Position numbers and translations under genes: made by a program. The notes beneath the pieces were generated by a model. It made no database searches and had not been told where the DNA came from. It saw only the letters and a program-made list of their open reading frames with translations. 7,428 bases of DNA from a bacterium. GTDB taxonomy: Bacteria; Gemmatimonadota; Gemmatimonadetes; Gemmatimonadales; Gemmatimonadaceae. The stretch is from assembly GCA_021802745.1 (NCBI GenBank), contig JAJZRK010000157.1:1-7428 (forward strand), in the 5' to 3' direction. Shown here piece by piece: positions 1-5,741 of the stretch. Position 1 is the stretch's first letter; each line of letters begins with the position of its first letter.

Positions 1-119
1 AGCACCACCGAGAGCGGAACAATGAGTCGCATGCCGGCAAAGGTGGCGCCGTAGACAACGCTCGTCCACCTGCCAACGGCGTCCGCGCCGCGCCGTCCGT
101 TCTCTGCACCCTTCACCAC
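1..119 (-). CDS. Unidentified protein, N-terminal fragment (runs off the left edge)
   Basis: An open frame starts 65 bp after the asnB stop and runs without a stop to the window edge, about 39 codons. Two adjacent GTG codons (119-117 and 116-114) could start it, preceded by a G-rich run that could act as a crude Shine-Dalgarno. An internal ATG at 32-30 is the alternative, giving a signal-peptide-like start MRLIVPLSVV. From the GTG start, the second half is hydrophobic (RWTSVVYGATFAG then MRLIVPLSVVL), suggesting a membrane-targeted N-terminus. It has the same orientation as asnB and could be co-transcribed. I do not recognise a family and assign no function. The call rests only on the open frame, its position and its hydrophobicity, so it could be a chance ORF. 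Confidence 0.35.
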   Translation of the reverse strand, partial: MVKGAENGRRGADAVGRWTSVVYGATFAGMRLIVPLSVV

Positions 120-185
120 CCCCCGCACCCTGCACCCCGCACCACACCCCGCACCCCGCACCCCCCCGTCCCCCCTCCCGCCCCT
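114..185 (-). repeat. G-rich minisatellite downstream of asnB (TGCGGGG-like units)
   Basis: Directly after the asnB stop, the coding strand carries degenerate TGCGGGG/TGCAGGG units preceded by longer G-runs (GGGGCGGGAGGGGGGACG and then seven G). It shares an exact 19 bp word, TGTGGTGCGGGGTGCAGGG, with the tract at 3088-3170; the copy here is at 128-146 and in the opposite orientation. At least four closely spaced G-runs make an RNA or DNA G-quadruplex plausible. No gene is needed to explain it. Confidence 0.85.
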
Positions 186-1888
186 CAACCATCCGTGTAA
201 CCGGAAACATGGATGTCCATCACCGCCCGCCCGCTCGGGTCTGCCATCTTGCCGAAGGCCGCATCCCACCGCAGCGCCGTTTCGGTAGAACAGGCCACGC
301 TGCGCTCCCACGGGACGCAGTTCACCGCCGTCGCGCTCGGAAAATGATGCTCGAACAACTGCCGGTAGAGGTACGCCTCCTTCGTCTCCGGCGTCTTCAC
401 GGGGAACCGCTCCGCCGCGCCGCGCAGCATCGAGTCCGAAATCTCACGCTCGGCGTGCGCCTTGATGCCGTCAATCCACGAATACCCCACGCCGTCGGAG
501 AACTGCTCCTTCTGCCGCCACAGCACCTCGTCGGGGATGGCGCCGACAAAGGCGTTGCGCAGCGGGAACTTCTCAATCGGACGCGGCCGCGGCGCGTTGC
601 GGGGCAGCTTGTGCGACGGGTCCATGGCCATCGCCACGTCCAGGAACTCGCGGTCGAGAAACGGCACGCGCACCTCCACCCCCCACGCCGCCCCCGCCTT
701 GTTGGCGCGCGCACAGTCGTACAGGTGGAGTTTCTGCAGCTTCCGCACGCTCTCGGCGTGCAGTTCGGGCCCGTCGGGCGCCTTGTGGAAATAGAGATAG
801 CCGCCAAAGATCTCGTCGGCCCCCTCGCCGCTCAGCACCATCTTGATCCCCATGGCGCGGATCTTCCGCATCATGAGGTACATGGGCGTGGAGGCGCGAA
901 TGGTCGTGATGTCGAACGTCTCAAGGTGGTAGATGACGTCCGACAGCGCATCGAGCCCTTCCTGCACCGTGAAGTGGAGTTCGTGGTGGATGGCGCCAAT
1001 GTGCTCGGCCACCTTCCGCGCCGGCGCGAGGTCCGGCGCCCCTTCCAGACCGACGGCAAAGGAGTGAATGCGGGGCCACCAGCTCGGCCCCGCATCGCCG
1101 TTCTCCACGCGTCCCTCCCGGTACTTGGCCGCAATGGCGGCGACGAGCGAGGAGTCCACGCCGCCGCTGATGAGGACGCCGTACGGCACGTCACACATGA
1201 GCTGGCGATGCACCGCCGCCTCGAACGCCGCGCGCAGGGCCGCCGCGTCGTACGGTGCGTCGGGCACGCGGTCCGCCTGCGCCCAGGCCGGTTCGTAGTA
1301 CCGCTGAAAGCCCTTCTCCGCTTCGTGCCCGAGGTAGTAATGCCCCGGCGGCACCTCGCGAATCCGGTCGCAATGACCCACCAGCGCCTTCATCTCCGAG
1401 GCCACAACGAGGAGTTCGTGCCGGTCCCATCCCACGTAGAGCGGAATCACGCCGATCGGATCGCGCGCGATGAGGAAGGTCTGGCGCGCCGGATCGTGCA
1501 GCACGAAGCCGAAGATGCCGTTGATCCGGTTCAGGAATTCGCGCGGCGCCCGCTCATCGTACAGGTAGAGGATCACCTCGCAGTCCGAGAGCGTCTGGAA
1601 GTCGTGCGGCCCCGCGAGGCCGCGGCGCAGGTCCTGGTGGTTGTAGATCTCCCCGTTGACGGCGAGCACCGCGCCGTTGCGCCGGTCAATGAGCGGCTGC
1701 GCGCCGTGCTCGACGTCCACGATGGAGAGCCGTTCGTGGGCGAGGATGGCGTGCTCGTCGCTGTAGATGCCGCTCCAATCCGGCCCGCGATGGCGGAGCT
1801 TGCGCGCGAGCGCCAGCGCCTGGCGTCGCAGCGCCGGCGCGTCGCTGCGCGCCGGATCAAGGCCGAGCATGGTGAGGATGCCGCACAT
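185..1888 (-). CDS. asnB: Glutamine-dependent asparagine synthetase B
   Basis: A 567-residue cytoplasmic enzyme that converts aspartate, glutamine and ATP to asparagine, glutamate, AMP and PPi. The N-terminal class II glutaminase domain (about 1-200) begins MCGIL, so Cys2 is the nucleophile after Met removal. It continues with RHRGPDWSGIY (32-42), HERLSIVD (51-58), VNGEIYNH (77-84) and SDCEV (101-105). The synthetase domain has the PP-loop SGGVDSS (241-247), RASTPMYLM (331-339), LSGEGADE (352-359), CARANKA (392-398) and WRQKEQFSDGVGYSWID (457-473). These blocks match the Escherichia coli AsnB pattern (554 aa) throughout, with a few extra C-terminal residues. The frame stays open upstream, but the ATG at 1888 is chosen because Cys must be residue 2 and because AGGAG (1899-1895) lies 6 nt ahead. 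A terminator hairpin and Asn-rich leader ORF upstream suggest attenuation control. All ten Asn codons are AAC. Confidence 0.97.
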   Translation of the reverse strand: MCGILTMLGLDPARSDAPALRRQALALARKLRHRGPDWSGIYSDEHAILAHERLSIVDVEHGAQPLIDRRNGAVLAVNGEIYNHQDLRRGLAGPHDFQTLSDCEVILYLYDERAPREFLNRINGIFGFVLHDPARQTFLIARDPIGVIPLYVGWDRHELLVVASEMKALVGHCDRIREVPPGHYYLGHEAEKGFQRYYEPAWAQADRVPDAPYDAAALRAAFEAAVHRQLMCDVPYGVLISGGVDSSLVAAIAAKYREGRVENGDAGPSWWPRIHSFAVGLEGAPDLAPARKVAEHIGAIHHELHFTVQEGLDALSDVIYHLETFDITTIRASTPMYLMMRKIRAMGIKMVLSGEGADEIFGGYLYFHKAPDGPELHAESVRKLQKLHLYDCARANKAGAAWGVEVRVPFLDREFLDVAMAMDPSHKLPRNAPRPRPIEKFPLRNAFVGAIPDEVLWRQKEQFSDGVGYSWIDGIKAHAEREISDSMLRGAAERFPVKTPETKEAYLYRQLFEHHFPSATAVNCVPWERSVACSTETALRWDAAFGKMADPSGRAVMDIHVSGYTDG

Positions 1889-1900
1889 GGGAGACTCCTG

Positions 1901-1940
1901 AAAAAGAAAAACCCCCGATTCGCCGTTGCGAATCGGGGGT
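1901..1940 (-). terminator. Intrinsic terminator in the asnB leader (attenuator hairpin)
   Basis: Read on the minus strand, ACCCCCGATTCGC (1940-1928) and GCGAATCGGGGGT (1923-1911) form a perfect 13 bp stem with a 4 nt loop, AACG. It is followed at once by TTTTTCTTTTT-type sequence (about 1911-1901). On the plus strand there is no U-tract, so the terminator works in the asnB direction. It ends one or two bases before the asnB Shine-Dalgarno, so it cannot serve an upstream gene without also controlling asnB. That position is typical of an attenuator. It also carries the 5' arm that the leader ORF can pair with. Confidence 0.88.
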
Positions 1941-1995
1941 GGTCCGGAACTCGGGATCGTTATGACACGCCCAAACCGGCCCACGCGCGATTCGC
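1928..1995 (-). promoter_or_regulatory. Candidate antiterminator pairing and competing hairpin in the asnB leader
   Basis: GCGAATCG (1995-1988), inside the leader ORF and containing its last Asn codon, is perfectly complementary to CGATTCGC (1935-1928) in the 5' arm of the terminator; this 8 bp pairing would block termination. The same segment can instead fold locally, CGCGCG-AAT-CGCGCG (1998-1984), a 6 bp all-GC stem with the Asn codon as its three-base loop. AATCGG (2010-2005), overlapping the third Asn codon, can also pair with CCGATT (1936-1931). These structures are mutually exclusive, as attenuation requires. Which one wins when the ribosome stalls is inference. Confidence 0.55.
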
Positions 1996-2046
1996 GCGAG
2001 GATTCCGATTGTAATTGCGATTGCGGCGCAGGGCGGCGGTCATCAT
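1960..2046 (-). CDS. Asn-rich leader peptide of asnB (putative attenuation peptide)
   Basis: A 28-codon ORF from ATG-ATG (2046-2041) to TAA (1962-1960), ending 19 bp before the terminator hairpin. Its core is RRNRNYNRNPRANR, with Asn codons at 2022-2020, 2016-2014, 2010-2008, 2004-2002 and 1992-1990. Five of 28 residues are Asn, and the downstream gene makes asparagine. By analogy with the his, trp, leu and thr leader peptides, ribosome stalling at Asn codons when charged tRNA-Asn is scarce would favour an antiterminator. All five Asn codons are AAT, whereas asnB uses only AAC. No Shine-Dalgarno is visible, but the predicted promoter would start transcription at or next to this ATG, which fits leaderless translation. 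Alternative: a chance ORF through CAATC-type low-complexity DNA, like that at 3237-3302. Function is inferred; sequence, spacing and complementarity are seen directly. Confidence 0.65.
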   Translation of the reverse strand: MMTAALRRNRNYNRNPRANRAWAGLGVS

Positions 2047-2052
2047 GCGCGA

Positions 2053-2082
2053 AGGCTAGTCGCGGGACCCCGTCGAGGTCAA
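2053..2082 (-). promoter_or_regulatory. Sigma70-type promoter for the asnB leader
   Basis: On the minus strand, TTGACC (2082-2077) matches the -35 consensus at five of six positions. After an 18 bp spacer comes TAGCCT (2058-2053), which keeps the key T1, A2 and T6 of the -10. It lies about 37 bp past the stop of the hydrolase gene. The predicted start (about 7 nt downstream, near 2046) falls on or beside the leader ATG, implying a leaderless leader mRNA. It would give asnB transcription independent of the gene before it. Confidence 0.55.
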
Positions 2083-2118
2083 GCGGGCCGTCCGCCTGAC
2101 CTCGCGGCATCGAACGCG

Positions 2119-3087
2119 TCAGGCCGTCAGTTCATCGTAGGCGGCCGTGAGCACCCGCTCGGTCAGCGGGCCGTGGTCCGGGAAGCCCGTGAGCGGTTCG
2201 GCGAACTTCACGATCACCTCCTTCGCCTTGCCGGCCTTGATCTCGCCGCGCACGAAGTCGAGGAGCGCGCTGAGATAGTCGCGCTGGACCATCAGGTCCG
2301 CCCGGCTGCCCGTGGCCGGGAAGTTCGTCCCCGCGTGGCCGAAGATATAGATGGTGTCCGCCGGATGGTCGCGCAGTATTCCCTCGAGCACGGTGACCCA
2401 CCCAGCGAGGGAGGAGCCGCCCGGGCGGTCTATGACCGGCTGCCGACGGTTGAAGACGAGGTCGCCGGCGTGAACGACATTTGCCTTTTCGAAGGTGATG
2501 ACGGCGTCGCCCCCGGTGTGCGCGGCGCCGTAGTACTTGAGCGACATGATCTCGTCACCCACCGGCTCGCGCCAGGTCTTCTCGAACAGCGTGTCGGCAT
2601 AGACCTGCTGGTCGGGCGGCACCGGGGGCGTGGCGGGCGGCGCGCCCGGGGCCGGCGGCGGCGCGCTGCGCGCGGCGAGCACAGCGCGCTCGGCGGCCTC
2701 ACGCTGCAGGCGGGGCACATTGGCGTGCGCGAGGATCTTCCGTGCGGCCGGGCGGAAGACACCGTTGCCGCCGGTGTGATCGCCGTGGTGGTGCGTGTTC
2801 ACGAGGTAGTCAATGGTGCGGCGATTCGACCGGTCGTTGACCGCGTCGAGGCAGGTCTGTGCCGTCGCCGAGAACTGCGAGTCCACCACGACGATGCCCT
2901 TGGCGTCAATGTGCCAGCCGATGGTGCCGCCGCGTCCCGTGAACGTGCCGACGGTGCCGCGGACGAGGGTGAGGAGGTCGGGCTGGCGTGGCGAGACGCC
3001 GTGCGCCAGCAGCGCGCGCCAATCGAGGGCGGAGGCGGCGAGGGCGAGGGCGGAGGACTGGACGAAGCTGCGGCGGGAGAGAGTCAT
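2119..3087 (-). CDS. Tat-exported metallo-beta-lactamase-fold hydrolase
   Basis: A 322-residue protein of the metallo-beta-lactamase superfamily, probably a di-zinc hydrolase exported folded across the inner membrane. The N-terminus MTLSRRSFVQSSALALAASA has a twin-arginine motif (SRRSF) and a hydrophobic stretch, so the Tat route is likely. Metal ligands are visible: HHHGDH (99-104), the HxHxDH motif, then AHTGGD (H190), HAGDLVF (D209) and FGHAG (H251), in the order and spacing expected for the fold. A proline-rich segment (143-158) is an insertion or linker. The substrate cannot be read from the sequence. The frame stays open upstream to 3252, but that extension would be translated minisatellite (HPAPHPHPAPPP) and would bury the Tat signal, so the ATG at 3087 is preferred. 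It lacks an adjacent Shine-Dalgarno. The gene stands alone between the mtrAB terminator and the asnB promoter. Confidence 0.9.
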   Translation of the reverse strand: MTLSRRSFVQSSALALAASALDWRALLAHGVSPRQPDLLTLVRGTVGTFTGRGGTIGWHIDAKGIVVVDSQFSATAQTCLDAVNDRSNRRTIDYLVNTHHHGDHTGGNGVFRPAARKILAHANVPRLQREAAERAVLAARSAPPPAPGAPPATPPVPPDQQVYADTLFEKTWREPVGDEIMSLKYYGAAHTGGDAVITFEKANVVHAGDLVFNRRQPVIDRPGGSSLAGWVTVLEGILRDHPADTIYIFGHAGTNFPATGSRADLMVQRDYLSALLDFVRGEIKAGKAKEVIVKFAEPLTGFPDHGPLTERVLTAAYDELTA

Positions 3088-3170
3088 CGGGGGTGCGGGA
3101 TGCGGGGGCGGTGCAGGGTGGGGATGTGGTGCGGGGTGCAGGGGGCGGGGTGTGGTGCGGGGGAGGGGGG
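3088..3170 (+). repeat. G-rich minisatellite abutting the hydrolase start codon
   Basis: Degenerate tandem units (TGCGGGG, TGCAGGG, TGTGGTGCGGGG) run right up to the ATG of the hydrolase, so the mRNA strand is C-rich there. It contains the 19 bp word TGTGGTGCGGGGTGCAGGG (3125-3143), also present at 128-146 in the opposite orientation. The G-runs lie on the template strand of the hydrolase gene and could form G-quadruplexes. This C-rich leader replaces the region where a Shine-Dalgarno would be expected. Confidence 0.85.
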
Positions 3171-3182
3171 AGACAGCTGCCC

Positions 3183-3196
3183 TGCCTCCTATTGTA
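3183..3196 (-). promoter_or_regulatory. Possible promoter -10 and detached AGGAGG for the hydrolase gene
   Basis: On the minus strand, TACAAT (3196-3191) is a good -10 hexamer, immediately followed by AGGAGG, a perfect Shine-Dalgarno sequence. I see no convincing -35 at 16-18 bp. The AGGAGG lies about 95 nt from the ATG at 3087, with the C-rich minisatellite between them, so it cannot position ribosomes on that ATG in the usual way. The promoter reading is tentative. Confidence 0.3.
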
Positions 3197-3236
3197 CGGC
3201 GGCCCACGAACGTGCGCGAGCGATCGAGACAGCCGT

Positions 3237-3302
3237 TCAATCCGTGTCGCATTCCGCAATCGAAGTCCTCAATCCCAATCCGAATTCCCGATCCTCAATC
3301 GC
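3237..3302. repeat. Low-complexity CAATCC/AATTCC-type intergenic stretch
   Basis: The plus strand has recurring CAATCCG, CAATCG, TCAATCCCAATCCG and ATTCCCG words, AT-richer than its surroundings. It is non-coding in every frame that makes sense. Its relevance is as a control: the minus strand of the asnB leader (2022-2002) has a similar CAATCGCAATTACAATCGG composition, so such sequence may be widespread between genes in this genome. Confidence 0.6.
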
Positions 3303-3307
3303 CGTAC

Positions 3308-3341
3308 AAGAAAGCGGCACCCCCTCTCGGAGGTGCCGCTT
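3308..3341 (-). terminator. Rho-independent terminator of mtrAB
   Basis: Minus strand: AAGCGGCACC (3341-3332) pairs with GGTGCCGCTT (3321-3312). The stem extends inward by a U-G wobble and two G-C pairs to a GAGA tetraloop, 13 bp in all. TTTCTT (3313-3308) overlaps the stem base and forms the U-tract. On the plus strand the wobble becomes a C-A mismatch, so the fold is better in the mtrAB direction. It starts about 38 bp after the mtrB stop. A near-identical hairpin lies at 7047-7077. Confidence 0.8.
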
Positions 3342-3358
3342 CCATTGTGCCGCGTTCG

Positions 3359-3373
3359 GGAGGCTGCGCCTCC
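3359..3373 (-). other. Small hairpin between the mtrB stop and its terminator
   Basis: GGAGGC (3359-3364) and GCCTCC (3368-3373) form a 6 bp stem with a three-base loop, five bases past the mtrB stop codon. It may protect the 3' end of the mRNA. The copy of the terminator hairpin at 7047-7077 also has a GGAGG-type hairpin at the same side and similar distance (7091-7109). Confidence 0.5.
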
Positions 3374-3378
3374 GCCTC

Positions 3379-5724
3379 TTAGAACTTGTAGATCAGCTTC
3401 ACCACGGCGGTGCTGCCCGTGAACGGGCGGTTGCCGTAGCCGGTCGTGATGGCGCCGAGCGGATCCATGCGCGGCACGCCCGGGGTGACGTCCGTCGTCG
3501 CGAAGTCCACGATCTCGAACTTCTCGTACCGGTAGCCCAGCCCCACGCCCAGGTTGTCCCTGAACATGTGGCGCAGGTCCACCTTGTACTGCGACCAGGT
3601 GTTCGTGACGTTCGGCCACGGGATGAAGCACGAGGCGACGCCGGTCGAGCAGGCACGCACGTCGCGCGGGTCGCGCAGCGCGGCGTTGTCGGGGTTCTTC
3701 ATCGCCTCGACGCGCGGGCCGCTGAGGTCGTACTCAAGGTCCGAGTCGCTGAGGTTGAACGCGAAGCGGACGTCCGTCTTCGGCAGCGCCTGGATCAGGT
3801 CAATCCAGACGCCGGCGTTCTTGACCGTCTCCTTGTTGTCCATGTACCAGTCACGCAGCGGGTCTACCCAGCTGTTGTACACCGCCGTCGGGCTGTCCGG
3901 GTTGGCGTTGCGCGACTTCTGGTTCGATGACCACTGGTCCTGCCCGTACATCGCGCCAAAGGTGACCTTGTCGCTCACATAATAGTTGCCGGTCAGGCTG
4001 TACGACGCGTTGTCGTACTTCAGCAGGCCGAACTCATGCCCCTCGCCCGAGTACTCGTCGTTCATGGTGCCGACCGTCAGGTTCAGGTCGACCTTGCCCG
4101 ACGGCGTGAGCCCGAGGATCACGGAGCTCTTCAGGCGATCCATGTCGGCTTCGTCGTAGAAGCGCAGCGCTGCCTGGCCGCCGCCTTCCTCGATGGTCTC
4201 GAGCGAGAGTCCCGAGCCGATGCGGCGCGTGCTCTCGATGAGGCCGCGGAGCGAGAAGTACTGGTTCTGGTAGGCGTCGAGCGAGGCGCGGAACGTGTAG
4301 TCCGTCATGTCACTGAACGCGCGGCCGCTGCGCTTCACATCATCAAGGATGTAGCCAAGGCGCAACGACGTGCTGCGGCGCGGCAGCGAGAACGTGGCCC
4401 CCGTCTCGACGGTGCTCTGCCGGACGTCGAGCGCCTCGTTCTCGGCCCCCGGCGCGTTCTCCGGCACCGCGTCGAAACGGACGTTGTACTGGCCGTTCCA
4501 GTGCGGGGTGACGTTGTCGTGGTCGTTGAACCGGTACTTCATGTCGAATGCGAAGTAGTCGGTGGGGCGCGTGGCGAAGTTGATCACCGCGTTGATGCCG
4601 TCTACCTGCGCCTGCGCCGACGGGCGCGGCAGCGCCGCGAGGCCGGGGAAGAAGGCGTACGTGGCCGACTGCGCGATCTTGGTGTTCGACGTGAACGGGA
4701 TGATGTCCTCGTCCTGCGTCATCCTCGTGAACGCCACCTGGCCATTGAGCGTCGTGTGGTTCGGCATCTTGTAGAGGCCGACGACACGGAACGTGTTCAA
4801 CTGGCTGCTCGGCGCCATCGACATGCGGCCGAAGGCGGCGCCGTTGCCGTTGGCGTACCCGCTGGGATCCCACGGGCCGCTCGGCGGCAGCTTGCCATTG
4901 TCGAAGTCCGTCGCGCGAAGCGGGTTGTCCCACTCGAGCGTGGCGAAGTTCTGCTTGAAGAACGAGCCCTGATACTCGGCGCGGATCATGCCAAGGGCGG
5001 GCTTGCTCAGTTCGAGACCGGCGACGAACTCATTCGCGCTGTTGTCGAGCGCCATCGGAACGTTCACCACTTCGTTGAAGGCGAAGGAGGCGCCCCACGG
5101 CTGGCTACCCGACTTCGTCACCATTTTGTAAGCGACGTCGACGGTGGCCAGCGTGTTTACGCGATACTTCATGCCCAGGTTCAGCGTATTGCGCTGCGCG
5201 GACATGGGGAATTCCGTGGCGATGCTGCGGAAGATCGACCCCGACGCATCCTGCGCCGCCGTGGTCACGATTCCCACCACGCCCGCTTCCTTGTTCTGCA
5301 CGCGGACGCGAAGGGCCGGATCGAGCGTCCACTTGTTGTTCCCCGCATCCCGGTACGGCGTCAGCGTGTTGTACGCGTAGTTGAGCGGCTGGCCGTTGAA
5401 CTCCAGGTTGAACTTCGCCTTGCCGAACCGGTTGTAGCTGAACGCGTAGTGCTGATCGTTGTAGCCGACGTTCGCGGCGCTGAAATCATACGCCACCGCG
5501 TCGTCCGCCTTGCCGAGCCAGATCTTGCTGGCGAGGCCCGACCGCAAGTCCTGATACCGCTCGTACCGGGCTTCATCGCCCGTCGTTGTCGTTGCACGGA
5601 AGCCGAGCTCCCATGCCTGTTCCACGGCCGGCTTCGCCGGCGCCGCGGCCTTCTGCTGGGCCCCCGCCACGCTGGCGGAGGCGAGCACGAGGAGCGCGGC
5701 TGAAAGCACGTAACTGTTGCGCAT
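3379..5724 (-). CDS. mtrB: MtrB/PioB-family outer-membrane beta-barrel, decaheme partner
   Basis: A 781-residue outer-membrane barrel expected to sheathe the decaheme cytochrome encoded just upstream, letting electrons cross the outer membrane. A Sec signal peptide (MRNSYVLSAALLVLASASVAG, cut near AGA-QQ) is followed by alternating amphipathic strands rich in Tyr, Phe, Asn and Asp, such as LNLGMKYRVN (181-190) and YSLTGNYYVSDKVTFGAMYG (575-594). The protein ends in VVKLIYKF, the aromatic C-terminus recognised by the BAM machinery. MDPLGAITTGYG (753-764) near the end and the length fit the family. The only cysteines are C692 and C699; the N-terminal CXXC known from Shewanella MtrB is absent. 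The ATG at 5724 is chosen for its signal peptide and a GGGAG Shine-Dalgarno 6 nt ahead; the open frame upstream merely overlaps mtrA out of frame. It follows mtrA by 17 bp, so the two form an operon. Confidence 0.93.
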   Translation of the reverse strand: MRNSYVLSAALLVLASASVAGAQQKAAAPAKPAVEQAWELGFRATTTTGDEARYERYQDLRSGLASKIWLGKADDAVAYDFSAANVGYNDQHYAFSYNRFGKAKFNLEFNGQPLNYAYNTLTPYRDAGNNKWTLDPALRVRVQNKEAGVVGIVTTAAQDASGSIFRSIATEFPMSAQRNTLNLGMKYRVNTLATVDVAYKMVTKSGSQPWGASFAFNEVVNVPMALDNSANEFVAGLELSKPALGMIRAEYQGSFFKQNFATLEWDNPLRATDFDNGKLPPSGPWDPSGYANGNGAAFGRMSMAPSSQLNTFRVVGLYKMPNHTTLNGQVAFTRMTQDEDIIPFTSNTKIAQSATYAFFPGLAALPRPSAQAQVDGINAVINFATRPTDYFAFDMKYRFNDHDNVTPHWNGQYNVRFDAVPENAPGAENEALDVRQSTVETGATFSLPRRSTSLRLGYILDDVKRSGRAFSDMTDYTFRASLDAYQNQYFSLRGLIESTRRIGSGLSLETIEEGGGQAALRFYDEADMDRLKSSVILGLTPSGKVDLNLTVGTMNDEYSGEGHEFGLLKYDNASYSLTGNYYVSDKVTFGAMYGQDQWSSNQKSRNANPDSPTAVYNSWVDPLRDWYMDNKETVKNAGVWIDLIQALPKTDVRFAFNLSDSDLEYDLSGPRVEAMKNPDNAALRDPRDVRACSTGVASCFIPWPNVTNTWSQYKVDLRHMFRDNLGVGLGYRYEKFEIVDFATTDVTPGVPRMDPLGAITTGYGNRPFTGSTAVVKLIYKF

Positions 5725-5741
5725 CTCAGTCTCCCTCTCCC

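Noticed and set aside
209..2014. Long plus-strand open frame (601 codons) opposite asnB
   Set aside because: It is antisense to a complete AsnB with all catalytic motifs; the translation is Arg/Val/His-rich with no domain pattern, as expected from GC-rich complementary-strand frames.
1889..2110. N-terminal extension of AsnB (74 residues, frame open to 2110)
   Set aside because: Class II glutaminases need Cys as the residue after the initiator Met; the ATG at 1888 has a good Shine-Dalgarno, and the extension would run through the terminator hairpin.
2094..2124. GCCTGAC/GTCAGGC inverted repeat at the hydrolase stop codon as a terminator
   Set aside because: Seven base pairs with a 17-base loop and no following U-tract; too weak to call.
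3088..3252. N-terminal extension of the hydrolase (HPAPHPHPAPPP segment)
   Set aside because: It is translated minisatellite and would place the twin-arginine signal internally.
3237..3302. CAATC-rich stretch as a CRISPR or direct-repeat array
   Set aside because: The words are short, irregular and without constant spacers; it is low-complexity intergenic DNA.
2173..3930. Plus-strand open frame (585 codons) spanning the hydrolase, repeat and mtrB end
   Set aside because: It crosses two well-supported minus-strand genes, a minisatellite and a terminator, and has no recognisable motif.
4036..5703. Plus-strand open frame (555 codons) opposite mtrB
   Set aside because: Low-complexity Arg/Val/Glu-rich shadow of the MtrB barrel gene, lacking any domain signal.
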